Shown here in pieces: positions 36,148-47,325 of a stretch of DNA of 64,000 nucleotides; within the stretch, counting starts at the first letter, position 1; every line of letters starts with the position of its first letter. Origin of the DNA: Macrobrachium rosenbergii. Taxonomy: Eukaryota; Arthropoda; Malacostraca; Decapoda; Palaemonidae. The notes below the pieces were generated by a model. The model made no database searches. It had not been told where the DNA came from and saw only the letters and a list, made by a program, of their open reading frames with translations. A program made the translations under genes and the position numbers. The DNA is taken from contig NC_089782.1 in assembly GCF_040412425.1 (NCBI RefSeq), positions 25,630,122 through 25,694,121 on the forward strand, read 5' to 3'.

Positions 36148-36155
<8 letters not shown>

Positions 36156-36243
<88 letters not shown>
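36156..36243. repeat. (AT)n microsatellite
   Basis: About 43 uninterrupted units, preceded by short ACAT and CA tracts. Confidence 0.97.
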
Positions 36244-36705
36244 CATATCTTTCAACATGTTACTTACAGTAAACAAAAACCTGCTCAGTATTCACTACTT
36301 AGTCCTTGACCTGCCTCCACTGCCGTATCATTAAATTTAACCACCTTTCAACATGACCTACCTCTACATCCTAATACTAAATAACCATTTATAAACATAC
36401 AACTAGTTACTATACTAAAAGACACACAAAACTCAGTGCTGATGTTAGATGTGGTTTACGGTACTTATTACCGAGAACCTGTGGTGACTACACAGTCGAC
36501 CTACATGTGATTATCGAATTCCCCTACACAATGAGTTGGTGGGAGACGCTTAATCAACCCTTACGTTCCCAATGCATTGGTCATTCAGGGTCCTGGCCCC
36601 GTAAGGTACTTGCCTCGGTACTCTGGAGAGGAACAAAGTTTATCTGTTAGAACGAAGCATTCGAACAGCTGAATTGTGAACGAAGATAAAATGTCACGCA
36701 ATCAC

Positions 36706-36707
<2 letters not shown>

Positions 36708-36761
<54 letters not shown>
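36708..36761. repeat. (GA)n microsatellite
   Basis: A pure 54-bp tract; another GA tract follows after 59 bp. Confidence 0.97.
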
Positions 36762-36764
<3 letters not shown>

Positions 36765-36817
36765 GTTCTCTCTATATTAAATCGATCCCTTCAGGGGGTG
36801 AGGTACTACTGTGTCCG

Positions 36818-36820
<3 letters not shown>

Positions 36821-36880
<60 letters not shown>
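36821..36880. repeat. (GA)n microsatellite
   Basis: A pure 60-bp tract. Confidence 0.97.
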
Positions 36881-36884
<4 letters not shown>

Positions 36885-37602
36885 AAATTGTAGTCGGGGA
36901 AAATTTAAGCAGGGAGAAAATTCCAAAGCTTGGTGGTGGACGATGAAAGAATTACCGAAGAGAGCAATCCAAGCACTGACTTTCACGTAGTTTTATTTGT
37001 ACTAATGTCAAGTGGAAAGCGAGAGTTATTTCTCTAATAAAACGGTATGTGTATCAATATATTTTTGTTTATAAAAACTATGGTATTACGTTATTTTTTG
37101 ATGGCATGGGTACACTGGTATATACATAAACAGAATGACGCCTCCGCAGCCAGGGTACATTTTTGACTGGAAATTCCACTGTTTTGCTTAACGGGGTTGA
37201 GGCAAAATATTCAAAACGAATTTCAATTAATCCTTTATGCAAGCTCGTCCTCTGGCCCAAGACGAAAATAATATTACATCTTTTTTTATTACAGCCTGAC
37301 GCAGATCCTGAGAAGGAATGCCATGGACTTTGTTGGAATTTACTCAAATGTCCCTCATACGCACAAGTAATCCTATTCCCAGATTTCGTTATCTATTCGT
37401 TACAAAGGTCCAAAGCAAATCTTATGAAATAACTGAAATAATTTCAAAGACGATTCTGGGAAAAGCCGCCATGAAGCAAGAATAATCAATTGAGAAGTTT
37501 CGGCTTATAATCTAGATCCGGGAGCAGAAATATTTTAGGCCTAGAGAAAGCCAAAAGCTATGCCGAGTGCCAAATAACCACTTGTTTCATTTTCAACGTG
37601 CG

Positions 37603-37606
<4 letters not shown>

Positions 37607-37656
<50 letters not shown>
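37607..37656. repeat. (CT)n microsatellite preceded by GCGCGC
   Basis: A pure 50-bp tract directly after a short CG-alternating run. Confidence 0.97.
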
Positions 37657-37659
<3 letters not shown>

Positions 37660-37844
37660 ATTTGAATTTCACTCAGAGCCTTCTACTTTAACCTCCAATG
37701 ACTATCATTAAGGTTAAAACTCATTATTCGTCGATTTCTCTAGTAACCCCTGGCTAAAGCTGCAACCGCTTTCAAGTTGTACTGAAAATAACAAGACACG
37801 ACTGGGTCATACGCAAGGAATGTATGTTTTTCATTTGTAAACAC

Positions 37845-37846
<2 letters not shown>

Positions 37847-37894
<48 letters not shown>
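37847..37894. repeat. (GA)n microsatellite
   Basis: A pure 48-bp tract, opposite in strand sense to the CT tract 190 bp upstream. Confidence 0.97.
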
Positions 37895-37896
<2 letters not shown>

Positions 37897-38021
37897 CCAT
37901 CGGGCAAACTAACTAAAGAACCACTTTTCTTCTCATATTCTTAGGAAGGACCCTTAAGGAAAACACGAACACATTTTCTTCTCTTAATAACGAACCGAAA
38001 TCGGATAAGACCATGCACTCC

Positions 38022-38125
38022 CCCACACTTACGAACATAACCACGCAAACACGCCCACACTTACGAATATGACCACGCAAACACGCCCACACTTACGAAT
38101 ATGACGCAAACAAGCCCACACTTGG
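38022..38125. repeat. Minisatellite: 32-bp unit, about 3.5 copies
   Basis: Units start cccacacttacgaa at 38022, 38054 and 38086, with a shortened copy reaching 38115. The interior is accacgcaaacacg. Each unit carries cttac, a donor-like GTAAG on the minus strand. Confidence 0.9.
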
Positions 38126-39584
38126 TCGTCATCTTTCGAATGGTATTCGTTTCAAAGTTCAGCCTTCGTTGTTTATTAGAAAATTAAAGTTTTCATTGTT
38201 CAGCAGAAAATTAAGTCTTGAAGTATTATCATTCAATTACTGATACTAAAAAAACTCGCCAAATCCTAAAACATAAGAAACAGAACCATTATTAAGTAGA
38301 ATAACTAAAAACATAAATAAAAGTTACATAATATAAATGATGAAAATATATAGTGTAACCTCAAGTACAGGACACAACCCAGACACCCATAGGGCCAGTA
38401 AAATGGTTTAGTTGAAATGAAAAAAGTGGGGGGAGGCAATTTCGAAGTAACACGAACAACCACCTCAAAACCCCGATTGAAGTGTGAAGTTGAATCGCAC
38501 TCTCATCATACACAACTGAAAATAGATCCGACTAAACAACGGTGGCTTAGAAATGCTCTTCACATCAGCGATGACAAGCTGAATAAGCTGATTCAAAATA
38601 AGCTATAATCGATTAAGAGAAAATAAAATATTATTACTGTTGCTAATACAGAACTGAAGCAATATTACTATCATAATAACAATCAATATTTCACTGATGT
38701 AGTTCTGTAAATTCTAATTTCGGAATCCTAAGTCAAAAACGGTCCGTACTGAACTGCAGTGTCTCTACGACAGAGTTATGACATATTTCTGTCAACTCCC
38801 ACCCATCTATTTTCAACCTCTACGATGACAAAGCAATTTCATGTCATTGTTCTGTTTTGCGCCAATGTCACCCGTTCTTTTCAAAATTCAAGCTCCCCAA
38901 CACTTGACATTAGCATATGATTATACCTGTTTGGGATCAGTTTTTAATGGTGGCGTCACAATACTAATGGTCAACGATGATGGGGTTCTCGTATCTGGGA
39001 TATGTCTGTCTACAGTCTTCCCAACAAGGTGTCACAAAAATAAAGAGATTCTTTTGATCAATGGCCCCCAAGAACTACATCTTGTTTAGAGTTTTCTTAC
39101 CTTATATATTTCATTTTAAAAACTATTTCAATCCTACCTCCCCCACTATATCGATCATTCCCCTACCCACCCCCACCAATCCAACAAAGCTTTGGAATTC
39201 TCCCTCTGACTCCTACCTCCCGATTTATTTCTCTCATCTTTTCTATTGCATTTTGCAATATTACCATCACTCTCACCATCTGCATAGACTTTATAACAAA
39301 GTCAATAACAACTTAAGCATTACTATCTCTACCGCTAAACCCTTATCATCTGACCTGGCCATTTCAAACCTAGGCAATTTAGATAGTTTATATCGCCTGA
39401 CTTGTCAAAACTTACGAGGATTCAACAACTGTAATTAGGTACCTGGCTTTTCAAAAAAGGGGATTTAATAGTAGTATTTCTGATGATGATGATGATAATA
39501 ATAATAATAGTAAAATCAACAAATAATGAACAAATACGTTCAAATGAACCTTAACAATCTATTCTTTAAGGGTCTTTTCTTTCT

Positions 39585-39586
<2 letters not shown>
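38126..39586. other. Noncoding stretch, pyrimidine-rich in part
   Basis: Positions 39100-39300 are strongly C+T-rich on the plus strand, which gives a 125-codon frame of doubtful meaning starting at 39061. A strong minus-strand donor (ATAAG|gtaaga at 39103) sits there. No gene is supported. Confidence 0.45.

Positions 39587-39678
<92 letters not shown>
39587..39678. repeat. (AAT)n microsatellite
   Basis: About 30 units with one CTGT interruption near 39627. Confidence 0.97.
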
Positions 39679-39902
39679 CATCATCTATTTCGGCAAACAC
39701 ATTGGGCGTCGTTGAACCATATCAGACCTTGAGGATCCTATGAACCCCTTTCAACCCCGACCCCCAACCCCACCCAAAACCCAATTCGCCACAACCTTAA
39801 AACCTTACTCTCTGCTTCATTTACCTCACTTTCCCTTTCGCACCCCCCCCCAACAAGTACTGCACTAGTCATAATTAAATTTCTTCCCTATCATGATTTT
39901 TT

Positions 39903-40382
39903 GTAATGCATTCAACTAATACCTGAATACATCTGGAATTTTTCTATGTAGTTACTGCATACGTCTAGGATCATATGTGAAATGCAATGTTACACTTGGG
40001 ATTTGCCTATGTATAACTCAAATTCGTGTGGGATCTACCTAGGCAACACCTGAATAGATCTAAGATATGACAGTGCAATAGCTGAACACATCTGGGATTT
40101 GCCCTTGTAATGCTCAAATTCATGCAGGATCTACCTATGCAACACCTGAACAGATTCAAGATATGGCTGTGCAATAGCTGAATACATTTGGGATTTTCCT
40201 ATGCAATACCTGAATACGTCAGGTACTTATAAGTTAGCTAACAAAACACAACTGGGATTTGCATGTGCAATACCAAAACATGTCTAGGATTGGCCTCTGC
40301 GATAATAAAGTACGTCTAGGATTTACACAGACAATTCTTCAAGACGTATATGGGAATAACATAAATTTCTGGAATACGTCCG
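39903..40382. repeat. 32-bp minisatellite with 96-bp higher-order unit
   Basis: Diverged units of 31-33 bp follow the pattern (a/g)ggatttgcctatgcaat..ctgaatacgtct, about 14-15 in all. In the centre three distinct 32-bp subunits (starting gggatttgcc, gggatctacc and aagatatg) recur as a block at 39998 and 40094. The next block starts at 40190, exactly 96 bp apart. This is a higher-order repeat inside an otherwise old array. The units are AT-leaning with frequent substitutions. Confidence 0.88.
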
Positions 40383-40388
40383 CTTTAC

Positions 40389-40784
40389 ATGAACACTGCC
40401 AAAATATCTCAACATCTCTGGGGAATTATCTGCGCAAAGTCTAAATACTACAATGATATGGATACGTCAAATCAGATTACACCTATAGTATGCCTTTGCT
40501 ATACCAGCATGTGCGTGGGATTTGCTGTGAACAAAACCATTTTCCATGTGGCGTATAACAGTGGCAACAGATGTTTAAGGATGTCACTCATTAAATGTAA
40601 TTTGCTTTTAGATGAAAATAAAATAAGAAATCGGTTTGGACAATACGAACCTTTCAACGTGGTGGCCACACGTGAAGAGGACAATTCTTATCAAACAATA
40701 TTCTGCAAATTAAAGGCACATCAACAAGGACGGTGTAATAATTTAAGAGCCGTCAGTGTTCTCCCTTGTAAAATGCGATGCTAA
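40389..40784 (+). other. Unassigned 131-codon open frame
   Basis: An ATG-started frame directly after the minisatellite, beginning MNTAKISQHLWGII, cysteine-bearing, ending CKMRC. A donor-like gtaggt follows the stop. I recognise no family and see no promoter or acceptor; likely a chance frame. Confidence 0.12.
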
Positions 40785-41526
40785 AGGTAGGTTTTGGGAT
40801 TTGCAATGTAATACTATCTCTTTAGCTATATAAACAAAAATTACTGATTTCATATCAAAATAAAAAAAAATCACGACCAAATTCAACAGAGTAATTACCC
40901 AAACAGAGTTAAAATAACTATAAAAACTAAGTTACCGTTCAATTCATCAATTACCACGTTCTGAAACTAAATAAATTCTAGCAAAAATATTGTCGAATAA
41001 CAACACTATACAAACATCATCGTTATTTCACCACAACATGAGCCAAGGACAACAAATATATAACAAGCTACCCACACAATCCTTGACCCGACTTGGGACC
41101 ATTAGCAAATAATTACCGGAGTAGTAAGGAGTCTCGTGAGGATTGTTTTTAATTATTTGAAAAGTATTCAAATATATGAATTTCGCATTATTTGTAGGTG
41201 CAATATTAATACAAGAACGCATACATTATGCTGTGGAAGCAGTGTTATTCTGTAGCAACAAAATCGTTCTAGAAGATGAAAAAAAAAGTACTGTGAGTGA
41301 AAGTTTACCACAATACTTCCAAAATGAGGTGAATTTGAGTTATATTACAACTACATAATATAATAATAATAATAATGGTAAAACTCAAACCTGACAACAA
41401 CAGACACGACCCAAAACACCCATCGTCACCGCCTCCACACTAGAGAGAGAGAAAGAAAGAAAAGAAAAAAAAAAACAATTGCACAAACTAAACCAGTTCC
41501 TTCTAACTGCGTATAAGTAAATTTGC
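40785..41526. other. Noncoding stretch, no feature seen
   Basis: AT-rich unique sequence with a short (AAT) tract near 41359-41375. Confidence 0.45.
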
Positions 41527-41651
41527 TTCTCTCTCTCTCTCTCTCTCGTCCCTTTTCTAGCTATCTAGGCTCATACTTCCCTTTCAAGAGAGATTTCTTT
41601 CTTTCTTCTCTCTCTCTCTCTTGCCCCTTTCCTAGCCATCCCCTGAACCGC

Positions 41652-41706
<55 letters not shown>

Positions 41707-41726
41707 CTCTCCCCTCTCTTAACTGC

Positions 41727-41763
<37 letters not shown>

Positions 41764-41813
41764 CTCTCTCTCTCTCTCTCTCTTACCCGTTTTCTAGCCA
41801 TCCCGTTACCCCC

Positions 41814-41879
<66 letters not shown>
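41527..41879. repeat. Cluster of alternating (CT)n and (GA)n tracts
   Basis: CT at 41527-41547 and about 41609-41621; GA at 41654-41704 and 41729-41760; CT at 41763-41782; GA at 41817-41879. The spacers share motifs (cttttctagc, cctagccatccc, ccgcaacgag, aactgcaacgag), so the cluster arose by duplication of spacer plus tract. Complementary CT and GA blocks in one strand can form long hairpins. Confidence 0.9.
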
Positions 41880-41880
<1 letters not shown>

Positions 41881-42092
41881 CTGGCAGTAACGCCCTTCTG
41901 GCAATCTCCTCCCACAGGCAGCACATCATTATCATTGGAACAATGCGTGATGATAACAACCATCTGATGTACACAAATCTTGTCAGCAAATCTTGCCAGC
42001 CATGCACAATTCGCTCAAGGTAAGAAGAAAAGAAGAAGAAGAAGAAGGAGGGTACGAGCATGAATTGGTCAAGGACTGTTCTTTGTCATTTC

Positions 42093-42095
<3 letters not shown>

Positions 42096-42135
<40 letters not shown>
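42096..42135. repeat. (GA)n microsatellite
   Basis: A pure 40-bp tract; an AAG-rich tract lies 50 bp upstream. Confidence 0.97.
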
Positions 42136-42139
<4 letters not shown>

Positions 42140-43140
42140 CTCGCTCCCACCTTGAACAGTGCACCAACCGGAAGCAAAAATTAATTAACTCATCGATTAA
42201 TTACTGGCGCAAAAAAAATCGTCCTTTGCAAGTCCAGCCCTAAATGTCGGGTTGCTTAAAGGCGAAGTTATTATGACCAAAATCTGAACAGCTGAAAATC
42301 ACTCGGTTCCGCAGTTATTTGCAGAAGTAACTTTTAAACGGGCGGATCACGCGGCAAGACGAAGATGTAATTGTGCTAGCCCTTATTTCTAAGATAAATC
42401 TCATAAACAAACGTAATGACTTGAAAGCGACTTCGTCATTTAAAAAGATAAGAATGTTAAGATCCTTGTGATCTATGTTGTTTGAGAGAGGGAATAAAAA
42501 TGAGACGAATAAAGCATGACCCACTTCACGTCTCGCGTCGCAAGAGGCGGGCCCTAATATCTGAATATTAAGCTTAATAAAGGGGATGAGATTTGCAGGG
42601 CAGATTTACAAATCATGGACTCCCTAAATTTTAACAACATTCACTACTACTAACAATAACAGAAACACTGTTTATTTATTTTCTTCTTCTTTCTTCGGAC
42701 TTGGGTTACAAAATGGCATTAGGTTGAAACTAAACAAAGCCGCCAACTATGATCTATTAAGCGTCCTTCAAGGCAATGTTTTCAGACGGGGGATGAACAA
42801 TTCAATGCACACCCACTGCAGGAAAAGTTGGATTATCCTTCCACACATTACGAAATTTCGCTTTAGTAGTACTCGACTGCGGCCTACCCTACAAACGGTG
42901 CGGCAAGTTTCGTCAATTGGGTCTGGATGCGGAAAAAGTCGACGTAATGGATGGAATCCTGTTACCCACGAAATATAATGTGCTTAAATCCAAATCAGAA
43001 TAACCATGAGCGTTTATACTCCTGTCTTCGTCAGAAACTGCATAAGAATTGAGATATGTGCCTGTGAAGTGAGATATACAGTACATTAATCATTATATGA
43101 CTTGACTGTCCATGCTTGCACACAGCAATGTCTCATGTCT
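42136..43140. other. Noncoding stretch, no feature seen
   Basis: Unique sequence; no splice-supported or protein-like frame. Confidence 0.45.
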
Positions 43141-43960
<820 letters not shown>

Positions 43961-45169
43961 TCCACAAGGGTTCTTGATGATTAATTCCTCTGAACAGAAT
44001 TACACCAATTGCTTACTTTTCGTCTTGAAATGGCGTCTTTCCTTGAGTTTTACTTCTTATTCTTATAAATAATACTTTCATAAATGTTTCCAAGAGCTCG
44101 ACTATAAGTACTGACATTCACTACTAAAGCGCGATATTTTCTGTATTCTTTTTTTTCTCCTGGATCTTTTACCCTGTTTCTTTATGAGAAATGCATCAAC
44201 AATCCTCTGACCGTAACGGGCTTGATCTGACTAACCATACACACCATGGTCTCTTCACCATAAAAAAAATCCTTTATAGCTTGATTTTTCTGCATAACGT
44301 TGCAGAGATTATTCTGGTTAACCTTTCACAGAAACTCCATCCTTTGTGCGTGGCTTGAGGTCACGTCCTTCATTTTTCACTTATGACCTCCTTCAAGGCA
44401 AGTTGCAAAAATCTAGGGCTGGCCTATGCAGCGTAATGGCACCTGGTTCCAGAAGAATGAGCATCTTTTGATCTTCATTTATTTATCTCCCGTTTCAACT
44501 TGAGACTTTCAAGGATTTTCTAATATAGCCTTTACCAGTTGTTGCCCTGAATTTACTGACTCACTCGTTTTACATACAACAAAGAAAGTCTAAGATGATA
44601 ATGAAGGATTCACGGTACGTTCTTCTAGACAGTTCGTAACATGCCTACAGTCAGGGGTTTGCCTTTTATTTTGCCGACATTTTTGACAGTATGGGGACGC
44701 ATAACTTATAATAATGCAATATGATGCGAAGCAAATCTTGCAATTAATGTATTTTGAAGAGGGTCGTTTCACTACATCATGAAGCAACAGTTTTAACTGA
44801 CCCAACTTCTTATCTCATTTATCTGACCGTATCTCTCACCACTTTCTCCCCACCTCCCTTCTTGTTTTTTTTCCGCGAATCTGGGCCAAAAGGGGTCATT
44901 GGATTGCCTGTCCCATTGACCCTGAAAATATAAAACATCAAACACTACTGGTAAAACACAACGCAACAGTTAAAGCTTTCAAGCCCTTGCAACGCGTGTA
45001 TGGCAATCTCTTCACCGACCAAATAGCAGCGAGGAGCTCTAAATACTTCAGATTAATCTCGAATGGAGAGAACCAAAGACGTCTTACTGACCAAGTATCA
45101 TCTCTCAGCAACAGGTGCTGCCAGAACGAATGCACCCGATTTGGGATGATGTCATCAAAAAATGCTAAA

Positions 45170-45171
<2 letters not shown>
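43961..45171. other. Noncoding stretch, no feature seen
   Basis: Unique sequence of mixed composition. No convincing frame or splice site. Confidence 0.45.

Positions 45172-45232
<61 letters not shown>
45172..45232. repeat. (GA)n microsatellite
   Basis: A pure 61-bp tract; with the CT tract at 45285-45327 it forms a potential hairpin of about 43 bp stem. Confidence 0.97.
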
Positions 45233-45234
<2 letters not shown>

Positions 45235-45283
45235 TCGTAAATGTAGGGTGCTCAAGAATTTTTAGTTACATACTTCCCTCTCT

Positions 45284-45284
<1 letters not shown>

Positions 45285-45327
<43 letters not shown>
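45285..45327. repeat. (CT)n microsatellite
   Basis: A 43-bp tract, 52 bp after a GA tract of the opposite sense. Confidence 0.97.
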
Positions 45328-45330
<3 letters not shown>

Positions 45331-46545
45331 TTCTGATCGAGTTCCTCCCACCCGTATCCTACTCATTGAACCGCAGTTAGTCCTCTTCCTCTTCTTCCTC
45401 CTCCTCCTCCCCCCGACCACATGAATGTCAACTTGAACTGGCATTCATGTGTTACTCAAGAGAGGCCAAGTGCGTAATGAGTTAAATGGAAAGAATACGG
45501 GTCCCCTAGTTGAACGGAGCAACTGGTAGCCAAGCAAAGGACCGTGGGAATGCTGCGTTTCTACTCTTAATCAAATGGAATTTGGCAGATTTCTAAACCC
45601 CATAACATACGAGACGGAGGGCGCAATACTCGAGACTTCTTCAATATCTATAAAGACACACACATAATATATTCTCTGGCTCCAAAAGATGCGCGTTCGA
45701 TAAGATGCGGACGAACACCGAAAGCAGTTAAACTTTCACACCATTAACTGCTCCACAAGTACAAAAGCATGTGCGAGTACCCACACCAGTAGTCAGCAGC
45801 ACGAAGGAACCCAAACTCCGATTGCCGATGCTTAAAAAGGAACCGGGAAAGAGGATAATTAAAGCGATTTACACAAGACGTCGCAAAAGAAACAAGGAGA
45901 TAATGGGAGTGCAACAGCGATAGAGGAGGAGGAGGAGGAGTTGAACAGATGTCTACAGTTAGTGACGGACTCCACCCTATGCCGTCACTCCGAGGCACCC
46001 CCACCCCCACAGTGGGGGATCTAAGTGGGCCCCTATGGTCTACATTGCAAGTACTCTGTGCAATGCAAGGAGCTCAAGACGAAAAACATGGAGGAGGAGA
46101 GAGGGGAAGGAGAGGGAGAGAGAGGGGGAAGGAGAGGAACTTTCGTTGGACCAGCCTAATTAAGTCTTAAAGGAACATGAAAATATACGGTTGGAGTAAA
46201 TCAGGGCTTCAAATGGAAGCTCACAACAACATTTCTCCCTCTGTCTGCGTCAACTGGTATCATGAAGAACAAACAACAAAAATAAATAGCATTTCGTGTT
46301 CGCTCTTCCTTCGCTTACAACACGACATGTGCAAGGAAGACCAGCCCTTTCTCATACGGCAAATTCCCAGTATCTGGAGACGCCAGAAACTTCCACTCTG
46401 TGGTGGTTTCTAAAAGAGCGCGCGCTCTTGCGCGTCATGTTGATTACTACTGCAGGGGGCGATGTAGGGGAGGGTATGTGCGCACACACGCACACACAAC
46501 AGTTATGAAGATCCGTTGGCGAGGGATAGGGATTTTTGCAATACT

Positions 46546-46548
<3 letters not shown>
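45328..46548. other. Noncoding stretch, no gene seen
   Basis: Contains short CTC-rich (45384-45413) and GGA-rich (45926-45942, 46090-46135) tracts and alternating GCGCGC (46416-46423). No supported gene. Confidence 0.45.

Positions 46549-46608
<60 letters not shown>
46549..46608. repeat. (GA)n microsatellite
   Basis: A pure 60-bp tract. Confidence 0.97.
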
Positions 46609-46612
<4 letters not shown>

Positions 46613-46972
46613 AAATAATATTTTTCTTGTCGCTGGACACTTAAATATCACTGCATCTACAGTGTATATAATAATATATTATATACACACACACTCACAC
46701 GCACACACACAGCCCCTTGCAAACGACTCCTGCGTGTGGGGTGAGGGTTACTTTGTCGAGACCCTCCCATCATTAATGCGTATAGTAACTATTTTAGTGA
46801 AGTCTTGATCACTGGTCAGATTTTGCTCTCGTAGCCTATTCTTTCTGTCACCCCAAGCTGCGACCCACATCAAACGGCTAATATCGACGTACATAACTAC
46901 ATGCTTATGTCAACAGGGACATGCTGGATTTTCAAAAAAAGACGCCTAAACTATGCCTTTCCTAACCCGGCC

Positions 46973-46974
<2 letters not shown>

Positions 46975-47041
<67 letters not shown>
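46975..47041. repeat. (GA)n microsatellite
   Basis: A pure tract of about 67 bp. Confidence 0.97.
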
Positions 47042-47043
<2 letters not shown>

Positions 47044-47248
47044 CACACACGAACACGCACAATAGCATGGTCACGGAGGGTGAGACGCCAGCGGAACGTA
47101 TCGAGCAAAATGACGAACGGATATACATACAAGACCTGTCAGTTTTCCAGTAGGTAAGTAGACTTCTCGTTCCTCCACTTGCTCAGGTAACGTCACGAGG
47201 TCTCGGCAGAACATGCCACATCGCCAAAAGTATGAACGAAACCTTTAC

Positions 47249-47325
47249 CTGCTCCACAGACTGGGGCCTATAACAACTGACTTTATCAACCAGTGACGTC
47301 ATTTGCTACCCAGCCCATGATGTCA
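47249..47325 (-). promoter_or_regulatory. Paired CRE-like sites beside a possible first exon
   Basis: TGACGTCA (47294-47301) and TGATGTCA (47318-47325) lie 24 bp apart. On the minus strand an ATG overlapping the first site (47302) starts 18 codons (MTSLVDKVSCYRPQSVEQ) ending at a fair donor GAGCAG|gtaaag (47249). The phase is 0, so it cannot join RhoGAP exon A in frame. Function is unproven. Confidence 0.2.

Larger units (their letters stand above)
33780..36155. other. Noncoding stretch with GA tracts
   Basis: Holds GA tracts at 34594-34658 and 35067-35141. Between them the plus strand is purine-rich with G-runs (about 34740-34790), giving long proline/serine-rich frames on the minus strand that I read as composition effects. 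Two palindromic atccggacggat motifs lie near 34330-34390. No gene recognised. Confidence 0.45.

Noticed and set aside
39103..39116. Strong minus-strand donor ATAAG|gtaaga with ATG AAA TAT ATA AG in the RhoGAP phase (MKYIR)
   Set aside because: Phase match alone is expected for a third of random donors. The context is AT-rich with no promoter-like sequence.
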